Assembly: GCA_019117325.1 (NCBI GenBank)
Contig: DWZY01000148.1
Span: forward strand, 1 to 7,006
Source: Candidatus Brevibacterium intestinigallinarum
GTDB lineage: Bacteria > Actinomycetota > Actinomycetes > Actinomycetales > Brevibacteriaceae
Direction of reading: 5' to 3'
DNA length: 7,006 nucleotides
The notes beneath the pieces were generated by a model. It searched no databases. It saw nothing but the letters and a program-made list of their open reading frames with translations, and was not told the origin of the DNA. Numbering within the stretch: position 1 is the stretch's first letter; the number at the start of each line of letters is the position of its first letter. The position numbers and the translations under genes were made by a program. Positions 1 to 5,748 of this stretch are shown piece after piece.

Positions 1-306
1 GAGCCCGTCACCGTGGAGACCGGGCGGACGATCATGGCGGGCCTCAACTGCGGCACTGTCGCGGAGTCGTCGTGGCCCGTCCTCCGGGCGGGCGTCGACC
101 TGAGTGCCGTCGTGACGGACGCGCAGACGGCCGCTGCGGTGCGGGACCTCGAGGCGCTGGGCGTGGACTCGGGGCCGTGCGGGGCGTCCTCGCTGGCAGC
201 TGTCCGTGCACTGCGGGAGCAGGGGCTCCTGGAGGACGGTGCGCACATCCTGCTGCTCAGCACGGAGGGTCGTGCGGCTAACCCGCTGCCGGAGGAGCTG
301 TCGTGA
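1..306 (+). CDS. Diaminopropionate ammonia-lyase family PLP enzyme, C-terminal part (5' end outside window)
   Basis: The reading frame is open from the first base and ends at TGA 304-306, leaving about 101 C-terminal residues of a protein that is roughly 400 residues in this family. Visible segments are TIMAGLNCG (residues 10-18 of the fragment), SGPCGASSLAAVRALRE in the middle and ILLLSTEG near the end. I recognise these as the C-terminal blocks of diaminopropionate ammonia-lyases (E. coli YgeX type), fold-type-II PLP enzymes that split 2,3-diaminopropionate into pyruvate and ammonia in the cytoplasm. The PLP lysine lies upstream of the window and cannot be checked. The stop overlaps the start of the M20 hydrolase by four bases (GTGA), so the two are probably cotranscribed and translationally coupled. 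A threonine-synthase-like or serine/threonine-dehydratase relative with another substrate cannot be excluded from this fragment. Confidence 0.8.
   Translation, partial: EPVTVETGRTIMAGLNCGTVAESSWPVLRAGVDLSAVVTDAQTAAAVRDLEALGVDSGPCGASSLAAVRALREQGLLEDGAHILLLSTEGRAANPLPEELS
291..297 (+). promoter_or_regulatory. Ribosome binding site deciding the GTG start of the M20 gene
   Basis: GGAGGAG lies inside the end of the upstream coding region, 5 nt before GTG 303. The alternative ATG at 315 would be 17 nt away and the ATG at 369 has no comparable site, so GTG 303 is the best-supported start. Confidence 0.7.
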
Positions 307-1649
307 GTGAGTCGATGGGCAGTGCAGAACCGACGAACAGGGTGGAGACGTTGGAGAAGGTGGAGCCGATGGAGAACCTGCAGCAGGAGGTGACCGCGCT
401 CGCCGCGGACCTCGTTCGGATCGATTCCGTGAACCCGGGGCTCGTGCCCGGAGGTGCGGGGGAGTCGCAGATCGCGGATTTCGTCACCGTGTGGCTGAGC
501 GCGCGCGGCTTCGAGTGCACGCGCGTCGAGCCGACGCCGGGACGCCCGTCCGTGCTGGCAGTCGCACGGGGAGCGGGAAGCGACGCGGCAACGGGCGGTG
601 ACGACGGTCACCCTTGCGGGCGGCGGCAGGCCGCCGTCCTCGGGACCTCCGGTGACGGGACTGGGGACGGCCTCGGCGGGGTCATGCTGAACGGCCACCT
701 CGACACTGTGTCGCTCGAGTCCTACGACGGGAACGGGCTGGATCCGGTCGTCGCGGACGGGCGGCTGCACGGGCGCGGGATCTACGACATGAAGGCGGGG
801 CTCGCAGCGATGATGGTCGCGGCGGCTCGGGTCGCGGCGCGGCCGCATCGTCGGGACATCGTGCTGGCGCTCGTCGCGGACGAGGAGGACGTGAGCGCGG
901 GGACGGAGCAGGTGCTCGCGCACATGCGGGAGCGGGGTCTGCAGGTGGCGACTGCGCTGGTCGCCGAGCCCACGAACGAGGACGTGGTCGTGGCGCACCG
1001 GGGGTTCGCGTGGGCGCGGGTGCGGATCGACGGGGTGGCCGCGCACGGGTCGCGGTCGGACCTGGGCGTCGATCCGATCGTCAAGGCGGGTCGGCTGCTC
1101 ACGGGCATCGGTGACCTGCAGGACCGGTTGGCGGCGGGGGAGGCGGACCCTCTGGTGGGGACCGGCAGCGTCCACGCGTCGATCATCACGGGCGGGGTCG
1201 AGGCCTCCAGTTACGCGGACGCGTGCACCATCACGATCGAGCGGCGGACCCGGCCCGGCGAGGACGCGGCGACGTTCGAGGCGGAGCTGCGGGAGATCCT
1301 CGATCCGATCGCTCGCGATGACGGGGCCTTCACGTACGACCTCGACGTCTTCTTCGAGCGGCCGCCGTTCGCGACGGCGGAGGGATCCGCGGTCGTGGCA
1401 GCACTGACGGACGCGTGCCGTGAGGCGGGTGTTGGCGCGGGAACTGCGGAGGGTGGCGAGCCCGGCCCCGTGATCCGCGGCGAGCAGTTCTGGACGGACT
1501 GCGCGCTCCTGGCGGATGCGGGCATCGACGCGGTGCTGTTCGGGCCGGCCGGCGAAGGCGCGCACGCGGCATCCGAATGGGTCGACCTCGACTCGCTGGA
1601 GCGGACGACGCGGGCCATCGATGGGACGGTGGCGCGGCTCGTGGAGTGA
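303..1649 (+). CDS. M20-family zinc metallopeptidase / amidohydrolase (ArgE/DapE/YgeY-like)
   Basis: A 448-residue protein with the two-domain M20 layout. Expected metal ligands are all present: H132 and D134 in GHLDTV, bridging D162 in GIYDMKAG, the E194-E195 pair in ADEED (general base and ligand), E222 in AEPT, and H421 in GEGAHAASEW. H248 in GVAAHGS belongs to the lid/dimerisation domain (about residues 228-345). Such cytoplasmic enzymes hydrolyse N-acyl amino acids or small peptides, and the exact substrate is not readable. There is no signal peptide. The GTG start is supported by the Shine-Dalgarno at 291-297. The gene is coupled by overlap to the PLP lyase, recalling the E. coli ygeX-ygeY pair, where an M20 enzyme also follows diaminopropionate ammonia-lyase. 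Oddities: an N-terminal tail of about 22 residues, and a Gly/Asp-rich insertion at about residues 91-126 just before the first metal-binding motif, where relatives have only a short turn. Confidence 0.92.
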   Translation: MSESMGSAEPTNRVETLEKVEPMENLQQEVTALAADLVRIDSVNPGLVPGGAGESQIADFVTVWLSARGFECTRVEPTPGRPSVLAVARGAGSDAATGGDDGHPCGRRQAAVLGTSGDGTGDGLGGVMLNGHLDTVSLESYDGNGLDPVVADGRLHGRGIYDMKAGLAAMMVAAARVAARPHRRDIVLALVADEEDVSAGTEQVLAHMRERGLQVATALVAEPTNEDVVVAHRGFAWARVRIDGVAAHGSRSDLGVDPIVKAGRLLTGIGDLQDRLAAGEADPLVGTGSVHASIITGGVEASSYADACTITIERRTRPGEDAATFEAELREILDPIARDDGAFTYDLDVFFERPPFATAEGSAVVAALTDACREAGVGAGTAEGGEPGPVIRGEQFWTDCALLADAGIDAVLFGPAGEGAHAASEWVDLDSLERTTRAIDGTVARLVE

Positions 1650-1654
1650 GGCTG

Positions 1655-1680
1655 GGCCCGCCCCGCAGTCGGGGCGGGCC
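1655..1680. terminator. Stem-loop between convergent genes, probable bidirectional terminator
   Basis: A perfect 11-bp stem (1655-1665 with 1670-1680) closed by a CAGT tetraloop starts 5 nt after the M20 stop and ends 6 nt before the oxygenase stop on the other strand. No T-run follows on either strand, as is common for GC-rich actinobacterial terminators. Its placement in a 37-bp gap between converging genes supports the call. Confidence 0.65.
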
Positions 1681-1686
1681 ACCCCG

Positions 1687-2700
1687 TCACGTCTGCGGCA
1701 CGAGGTGCTCCGCGTAGTACTTCTGCGCGACGTTGGGGTGCGAGCGCAGTCGTGAGGCGAACGCGTTCTCGCCGTAGACCGCGTGCAGCACGTCCAGCTC
1801 GTCCTGCGAGACGCCCCGCGTCTTCTCCTTGAGCTCAGCCGGGAGTTCGACCCGCGGCAGCTGCGAGCGCAGCGAGGGGTTGTAGAAGAACGGGATGGAG
1901 ATGCGGTCCTCACCGGGTCGGGTGGGCAGGACGCGGTGCACGGTCGCCGTGAGGTAGCCGTCGGTCGCAACCTCGAGCAGCTTGCCGATGTTGACGACGA
2001 AAGCGTGTGGGATCGGGTCCGCGTCGATCCACCCGTCGTCCGTCTTCACCTGGAGGCCCGTGGTCCCCGGCTGCGGGTAGAGCAGCGTGAGGGTTCCGCC
2101 GTCGCGGTGCTCGCCCACACCCTGCGTGATCGCGCCGTCCTCCGTCGCCGGATAGCGGACGATCTTGATGAAGGAGGCGGGGTCGTCCGCGAACGCCTGT
2201 GCGAAGAAGTCCGCGGGCTGGCCCAGGCTCTGGGCCCACTCGGACAGCAGGCGGTCGCCCACGGCGGAGAGCTGCGCGTGCCAGCGGTCCGTGGCCTCCT
2301 TGAGCTCCGGCAGGTTCTCCGGGTACTGGTTGGGGCCCGTGAGGCGGTCGAACGGGAACTCGATCTCCTCCTCCGTCAGGGGCGCGCGGTCCAGGCCGAT
2401 GTCGATCTGCTCCCGCCAGTCGACCTCGCCGCGCGTGCGCTCGCCGCCGGTCCGGGTGTAGCCGCGGAAGTGCGGGGAGTGGTCGTTCTCGATCGCCAGC
2501 TTCTCATCCTCCGGCAGAGCGAAGAAGCGCTGGGCCACCTCGACGATCCGGTCGAAGTCCTCCTCCGGGATGCCGTGCCCGGTGAGGTAGAAGAAGCCGA
2601 CCGTGTGGGTGACCTCCCGCAGCTTCTCGCGGAATGCGGGTGCCGTCGCGGGGTCGTCGGCCTGGGACAGGTCCAGGATCGGCAGGGTCTCGATGCTCAT
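1687..2700 (-). CDS. Isopenicillin N synthase-like Fe(II)/2-oxoglutarate-dependent oxygenase
   Basis: A 337-residue cytoplasmic protein of typical family length. The N-terminal non-haem dioxygenase domain covers about residues 5-120 (LPILDLSQ, then VGFFYLTGHGIP at about 34-45). The catalytic double-stranded beta-helix covers about 175-275. Iron ligands are H198 and D200 in EHRDGG and H255 in TVHRV. R266 and S268 in RISIPFF form the RxS motif that holds the 2-oxoglutarate carboxylate, so 2OG rather than IPNS-type chemistry is expected. The substrate is unknown. Relatives include plant ACC oxidase-like and gibberellin oxidase-like enzymes and many uncharacterised bacterial members. Translation starts at ATG 2700-2698, with GGAGG at 2709-2705 on the minus strand. 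The gene lies 76 bp downstream of metQ on the same strand and is probably cotranscribed with it. It converges with the M20 gene across a stem-loop. Confidence 0.92.
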   Translation of the reverse strand: MSIETLPILDLSQADDPATAPAFREKLREVTHTVGFFYLTGHGIPEEDFDRIVEVAQRFFALPEDEKLAIENDHSPHFRGYTRTGGERTRGEVDWREQIDIGLDRAPLTEEEIEFPFDRLTGPNQYPENLPELKEATDRWHAQLSAVGDRLLSEWAQSLGQPADFFAQAFADDPASFIKIVRYPATEDGAITQGVGEHRDGGTLTLLYPQPGTTGLQVKTDDGWIDADPIPHAFVVNIGKLLEVATDGYLTATVHRVLPTRPGEDRISIPFFYNPSLRSQLPRVELPAELKEKTRGVSQDELDVLHAVYGENAFASRLRSHPNVAQKYYAEHLVPQT

Positions 2701-2776
2701 GATTCCTCCGTGGGGTGTGTGGGTGTGGCGCGATCGTGTGGGTGCGTGATCGTGTGCGGGTCAGTGGGGGCGCGGG
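2701..2776 (-). other. C/A-rich, G-poor spacer between metQ and the oxygenase
   Basis: Read in the direction of transcription (minus strand), this spacer is rich in C and A, with stretches such as CCCACAC and CACACCCAC and very little T. It contains a direct repeat, GATCGTGTG on the plus strand at 2732-2740 and 2748-2756 (16-bp period). It ends in the oxygenase Shine-Dalgarno. No terminator hairpin is apparent, which favours readthrough from metQ. The composition resembles a Rho-utilisation or unstructured spacer region, but function is inferred only. Confidence 0.35.
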
Positions 2777-3688
2777 TCAGCTCGTCCGGCCGTCGCCCGA
2801 GGCCGCGACCTGCTCCTCGTCCTCGAGGAGCGCGCGCAGCTCCTCTGCGGTCCAGTCCTCCTTGAACTCGACGTTGCCGTTGTTGAGCTCGGAGACCGCC
2901 TCCTGCACCTCGGGCGAGTGGTACGCCTCGATGATCGTCTGGAAGCGCGGATCGTCCGCGTTCTCCTCCTTCGCGACGAACACGTTGATGTAGGGGTCGT
3001 TCGTGCCGGAGTCCAGGTCGTCCTTGTAGATGATGTCGTCGTCCGTGAGCCCGCCGCGCGAGGCCTGCGTGTTGTTGACGACGGCGGCATCCGCAGCACC
3101 GTTCAGTGCGTTGACGGTCTGGTTCGTGTCGACCGGCGTGATCGTCACGTCCCCGGACTCGATCTCTGCGGGCGTGGACAGGGAGTTCCCTCCGTCCACC
3201 AGCGTCAGGAGCCCCGCGTCCTGGAGGTTCAGCAGGGCCCGCGCCTGGTTCGTGGGGTTGCTGGGGATCGCGATCTCCGCGTCCGCCGGCAGATCCTCGA
3301 GCGAGGCGTGCTCCGTGGAGAAGAGGGCCAGCGGGTAGACGGCCGTCGCACCCACGGGCACCAGGTCGCCGTCCGAGTTCACGTTGAACTGGGCGAGGAA
3401 CGCGAGGTGCTGGAAGAGGTTGAGGTCGACATCGCCGTTCTGGGTCGCGGAGTTGATCTGGGGACCGTCGGTGAAGCTCTCCACCTCCAGGTCGATGCCC
3501 TCCTGGGCGACGAGGTCGCGGATGAGCTGCCAGTGCGGCTCCTGGCCGTCGTCGACGGCGATGGTGACAGTGCTGCTGTCCTCCTCACCCGCCGAGGCCG
3601 TCCCACCGCACGCTGTCAGTGCGGCGAGTGCCAGGACGGCGGGGATGGTGGTGAGCGCCCGGGCGGTGGTCAGCGATGTGCGGGTCAT
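2777..3688 (-). CDS. metQ: MetQ/NlpA-family substrate-binding lipoprotein of a methionine-type ABC transporter
   Basis: A 303-residue lipoprotein. Residues 1-26 form a signal peptide with a hydrophobic core, ending in the lipobox LTAC, so C27 is the probable lipidated cysteine. The mature protein carries MetQ/NlpA blocks: NGDVDLNLFQHLAFL (about 84-98), IAIPSNPTNQARALLNLQ (about 139-156), ADAAVVNNTQAS (about 199-210) and DPYINVFVA (about 231-239). It should bind methionine or a related amino acid outside the membrane and deliver it to MetI. The mature chain is notably acidic. The start ATG 3688-3686 has GAGGAGA at 3699-3693 (minus strand) with a 4-nt gap. The gene is transcribed away from metN and metI across a shared 250-bp region, unlike the usual single metNIQ operon, and the oxygenase follows it. 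Methionine specificity is inferred from family and partner genes. Other NlpA-type ligands (methionine sulfoxide, S-methylcysteine, dipeptides) remain possible. Confidence 0.93.
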   Translation of the reverse strand: MTRTSLTTARALTTIPAVLALAALTACGGTASAGEEDSSTVTIAVDDGQEPHWQLIRDLVAQEGIDLEVESFTDGPQINSATQNGDVDLNLFQHLAFLAQFNVNSDGDLVPVGATAVYPLALFSTEHASLEDLPADAEIAIPSNPTNQARALLNLQDAGLLTLVDGGNSLSTPAEIESGDVTITPVDTNQTVNALNGAADAAVVNNTQASRGGLTDDDIIYKDDLDSGTNDPYINVFVAKEENADDPRFQTIIEAYHSPEVQEAVSELNNGNVEFKEDWTAEELRALLEDEEQVAASGDGRTS

Positions 3689-3692
3689 GTGA

Positions 3693-3699
3693 TCTCCTC
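3693..3699 (-). promoter_or_regulatory. metQ ribosome binding site, possibly sequestered
   Basis: On the minus strand GAGGAGA lies 4 nt before the metQ ATG. About 17 nt further upstream in the transcript is UUCCUC (plus-strand 3717-3722). It can pair with GAGGAG over six positions including one G-U, so the site could be masked in the mRNA. The pairing is short and could be chance. Confidence 0.5.
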
Positions 3700-3753
3700 G
3701 TCAGGTCCGGCCGCATGAGGAACGTGCGGACGCCGCCACCGTAGGGAGCACGC

Positions 3754-3781
3754 GGTGATACGCGGCGCGGCCGTTGTCACC
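3754..3781 (-). repeat. Imperfect inverted repeat / hairpin in the probable metQ leader
   Basis: The outer stem 3754-3760 with 3775-3781 (7 pairs, one G-U) and the inner stem 3763-3766 with 3770-3773 (4 pairs, GCG loop) are separated by a small internal loop. Eleven pairs in 28 nt makes a stable element. It lies about 65-95 nt before the metQ start and could act in the RNA or as a protein-binding dyad. Confidence 0.45.
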
Positions 3782-3799
3782 TGAGGACCCGGGACGACG

Positions 3800-3825
3800 C
3801 AATCGGATCGATCCGCGCTCGATTG
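3800..3825. promoter_or_regulatory. Nested dyad, candidate operator for metQ/metNI
   Basis: CAATCG (3800-3805) and CGATTG (3820-3825) form perfect arms. They extend imperfectly to 3792 and 3833, with about 10 of 14 positions matching. The perfect palindrome GGATCGATCC (3805-3814) sits within. The element lies roughly midway between the divergent genes and overlaps the weak metQ -10 candidate, as expected for a transcription-factor site. No known regulator motif was recognised. Confidence 0.4.
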
Positions 3826-3828
3826 TGA

Positions 3829-3850
3829 CGACATCAGAAGTTCTGTGTCG
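3829..3850. repeat. Second dyad in the metQ/metNI spacer
   Basis: CAGAA (3835-3839), a central G, then TTCTG (3841-3845) are perfectly symmetric. The symmetry continues with CGACA (3829-3833) against TGTCG (3846-3850) if one T (3834) is bulged. It lies 4 bases from the previous dyad. It could be an operator half of a two-site array or a small RNA hairpin with an AGT loop. Confidence 0.4.
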
Positions 3851-3928
3851 CCGGGGTCACATCCTGGGTGCCGGACTGCTGTCCTGGTGCGGTCCCCTCA
3901 CGCTGGCCGCAGGCGCCCTGCGCACACC

Positions 3929-3933
3929 AGGAG
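3929..3933 (+). promoter_or_regulatory. metN ribosome binding site deciding the start
   Basis: AGGAG with a 5-nt gap precedes ATG 3939. The upstream in-frame TTG at 3774 has no comparable site, and the extra 55 residues do not resemble MetN, so the shorter protein is preferred. Confidence 0.7.
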
Positions 3934-3938
3934 AACGC

Positions 3939-5045
3939 ATGACACGCGATCGCCCCCATCCCCACGTCCGCTTCCGCGACGTCGTCAAGGTGTACCCGGG
4001 ACGCCGCCGGCTGCTGGGCCTGCGCGCCGCGGCCCCGGACACCTCCCGCCGCGCGCTCGACGGGATCACCCTCGACATCCCGCAGGGATCGATCCTGGGC
4101 ATCATCGGCCATTCGGGTGCCGGCAAGTCGACCCTCGTGCGCCTCATCAACGCGCTGGACACGCCCACCTCCGGCAGCGTCATCGTCGACGGCACGGACC
4201 TGACCGGGCTGGGCGAGGCGCAGCTCCAGCGGGTCCGGCGGGGGATCGGGATGATCTTCCAGCACTTCAACCTCTTCGCCTCGCGGACCGTGGCCGGGAA
4301 CGTCGGGTATCCGCTGCGCGTCGCCGGCCGCCCGCGCGCGGAGGTCCAGGCCCGGGTCGCCGAGGTCCTCGAGTTCGTGGGACTGTCGGACCGAGCGCGG
4401 TCCTACTCCTCCCAGCTGTCCGGCGGACAGAAGCAGCGGGTGGGCATCGCCCGAGCGCTCGCCTCCTCGCCCACGCTCCTCCTGGCGGATGAAGCGACGT
4501 CCGCGCTGGACCCGGAGACGACGGCGGACATCCTGGGCCTCCTGACCCGGATCAACGAGGAGTTCGGCACGACGATCGTCGTCATCACCCACGAGATGGC
4601 CGTCGTGCGGGAGATCTGCGATTCCGTCGTCGTGCTGGACGGGGGCCGCGTCGCGGAGCACGGCAGCGCCTACGACGTCTTCTCCGCGCCCGCGACCCCG
4701 GCCGGCCAGGCGTTCGTCGCGACCGCGGTCAAGGGGGAGCCCGGCCCTGCCGCGCTGCGCCGGCTGCAGGAGCGCCATCCGGGCACGCTCGTCGCCGTCC
4801 GGATCGACGAGGACTTCGGCTCACCGGAGGTCGCCCGGATCCTCGACGGGCGCGGAGTCACGGGCACCGTCGTCCACGGTGATGTGGCAGAGGTGCAGAA
4901 CCGGCCGCTGGGGACGCTCACCTACGCGCTGAGCGGACCGCAGCAGGCCGTCGCCGAGGCCGTGGCCGCCCTGACTGCGGACGGCAGGGCTCGTGTGCTC
5001 GCCGTGGATGAGGCGGCGGACAGGGTCGCGGAGGTGACGGTCTGA
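3939..5045 (+). CDS. metN: Methionine-type ABC transporter ATP-binding protein MetN with NIL domain
   Basis: A 368-residue protein, near the usual MetN length. ATPase motifs in order: Walker A GHSGAGKST (57-65), Q-loop Q108 in FQHFNLF, signature LSGGQKQR (160-167), Walker B LLLADE (180-185) followed by ATSALD, and the H-loop H218 in VITHEM. The stretch IFQHFNLFASRTV and the C-terminal NIL/ACT-like domain (about residues 285-358) mark it as MetN rather than a generic polar amino-acid ATPase. In E. coli the NIL domain binds cytoplasmic methionine and shuts the transporter down (trans-inhibition), so the same feedback is likely here. Between the first beta-strand (VVKVYPG) and ALDGITL there are about 11 more residues than in E. 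coli MetN, an Arg-rich loop at about 22-38. The stop overlaps the metI start by one base (TGATG), which indicates coupled translation with the permease. Confidence 0.95.
   Translation: MTRDRPHPHVRFRDVVKVYPGRRRLLGLRAAAPDTSRRALDGITLDIPQGSILGIIGHSGAGKSTLVRLINALDTPTSGSVIVDGTDLTGLGEAQLQRVRRGIGMIFQHFNLFASRTVAGNVGYPLRVAGRPRAEVQARVAEVLEFVGLSDRARSYSSQLSGGQKQRVGIARALASSPTLLLADEATSALDPETTADILGLLTRINEEFGTTIVVITHEMAVVREICDSVVVLDGGRVAEHGSAYDVFSAPATPAGQAFVATAVKGEPGPAALRRLQERHPGTLVAVRIDEDFGSPEVARILDGRGVTGTVVHGDVAEVQNRPLGTLTYALSGPQQAVAEAVAALTADGRARVLAVDEAADRVAEVTV
5030..5037 (+). promoter_or_regulatory. metI ribosome binding site
   Basis: GGAGGTGA, a full match to the anti-Shine-Dalgarno complement, lies within the end of metN with a 7-nt gap to ATG 5045. 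It supports strong, coupled translation of metI. Confidence 0.75.
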
Positions 5046-5707
5046 TGGACACGAACTGGGAGCTGCTGCGTCCCGTGCTCGTCACGAGCATCCAGGAGAC
5101 GCTCGTCATGGTGACCGTGACGGTGCTGGTCGCCGGCATCGTGGGGCTCGTGCTGGGGGCGGCCCTCTACGCCACGCGGCCCGGCAATCTGCTCGAGCAG
5201 CCGGTGGTCTTCGCCGTTCTCAACCTGGTGGTCAACATCGTGCGGCCGGTGCCGTTCATCATCTTCATCACCGCGGTGGGGCCGGTGACGCTCGCCCTGC
5301 TGGGGACGACGATCGGCACGGGTGCGGCGGTCTTCCCGATGGCGCTCATGGCCGCGGTCGTCATCGGTCGCGTCGTGGAGCAGAACCTGGTGGGTGTGGA
5401 TCCGGGCGTCGTCGAGGCCGCGCGGGCGGCGGGCGCGGGTCGCCTGCGCACGCTCTTCGGCATCGTCATTCCGGAGGCATTGGGTCCGCTGATCCTGGGC
5501 TACACGTTCATGTTCATCGCGATCGTCGACATGTCCGCGATGGTGGGCGTCGTGGGCGGGGGCGGCCTGGGCAACTTCGCGATCATGTACGGGTACCAGC
5601 AGTTCGACTGGACCGTCACGCTCGTGACCGTCGTTGTCATCATCGTCTTCGTCCAGCTGGCGCAGCTGGTGGGGAACACCCTCGCGGCACGCGTGCTGCG
5701 GCGCTGA
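5045..5707 (+). CDS. metI: Methionine-type ABC transporter permease MetI
   Basis: A 220-residue integral membrane protein with about five hydrophobic segments (approximately 17-43, 55-80, 88-110, 150-170 and 188-212), the normal MetI size and topology. The cytoplasmic coupling loop carries the EAA motif, EAARAAGAGRLR (124-135) followed by IPEALGPLI. This is the site where MetN docks. Other MetI hallmarks are YATRPG near residue 42, NIVRPVPFII near 64-73, and the GVVGGGGLGNFAI stretch (168-180) with MYGYQQFDW after it. Two copies pair with two MetN subunits and receive substrate from MetQ, encoded divergently at 2777-3688. No separate promoter is needed because metI starts within the metN stop. 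The stop is followed at once by a promoter-like sequence for the next gene. Confidence 0.95.
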   Translation: MDTNWELLRPVLVTSIQETLVMVTVTVLVAGIVGLVLGAALYATRPGNLLEQPVVFAVLNLVVNIVRPVPFIIFITAVGPVTLALLGTTIGTGAAVFPMALMAAVVIGRVVEQNLVGVDPGVVEAARAAGAGRLRTLFGIVIPEALGPLILGYTFMFIAIVDMSAMVGVVGGGGLGNFAIMYGYQQFDWTVTLVTVVVIIVFVQLAQLVGNTLAARVLRR

Positions 5708-5731
5708 GCAGTGGCATCGCGCGCCTAGGCT
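5704..5731 (+). promoter_or_regulatory. Possible promoter for the PrpF-family gene
   Basis: TAGGCT (5726-5731) is a good actinobacterial -10 box. Sixteen bases upstream CTGAGC (5704-5709) is a weak -35 that contains the metI stop codon. A similar arrangement occurs after the next gene (6954-6980). If used, the leader of the PrpF-family gene would be about 60 nt. Confidence 0.4.
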
Positions 5732-5748
5732 GGGCCCGTGCGAATGGG

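Larger units (their letters stand above)
3689..3938. promoter_or_regulatory. Divergent metQ / metNI control region
   Basis: This 250-bp intergenic region separates the two divergent start codons. Going from metQ to metN it holds the metQ Shine-Dalgarno (3693-3699), small inverted repeats (3705-3709 with 3727-3731; 3711-3715 with 3725-3729), a larger imperfect hairpin (3754-3781), two dyads in a less GC-rich stretch (3800-3825 and 3829-3850), a 6-bp hairpin with a 3-nt loop (3908-3922), and the metN Shine-Dalgarno (3929-3933). A weak minus-strand promoter candidate is GCGACA (3851-3846), an 18-nt spacer, then CACAAT (3827-3822). It would give metQ a leader of over 100 nt. No convincing plus-strand promoter was found by eye. 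The frame of metN is open through 3774-3938, but that stretch lacks family similarity. Confidence 0.6.

Noticed and set aside
1783..2865. A long plus-strand open frame of about 360 codons opposite the oxygenase
   Set aside because: It is antisense to a gene with intact catalytic motifs, has low-complexity Arg/Val/Leu-rich composition and no recognisable domain. High-GC third positions keep such frames open.
2918..3718. A plus-strand open frame of about 266 codons opposite metQ
   Set aside because: metQ has a lipobox and clear family motifs. The opposite frame is Val/Arg/Asp-rich shadow sequence without a domain.
3843..3900. Imperfect repeat CCTGGGTGCCGG / CCTGGTGCGG upstream of metN
   Set aside because: It is two short partial copies only, with no further structure. 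Composition alone can explain it.
3774..3938. N-terminal extension of MetN from TTG 3774 (55 extra residues)
   Set aside because: There is no good ribosome site at 3774, no similarity to MetN in the extension, and it would cover the dyads of the control region. ATG 3939 has AGGAG at the right distance.
3689..3938. SAM-I (S-box) or SAM-IV riboswitch before metQ or metN
   Set aside because: Neither strand shows the conserved GGCAACC core or the expected multi-stem junction. Only simple hairpins are visible by eye. An Infernal search would settle it.
3834..4778. A minus-strand open frame of about 314 codons opposite metN
   Set aside because: The plus strand encodes a complete ABC ATPase with all motifs. 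The antisense product is low-complexity and resembles no family.
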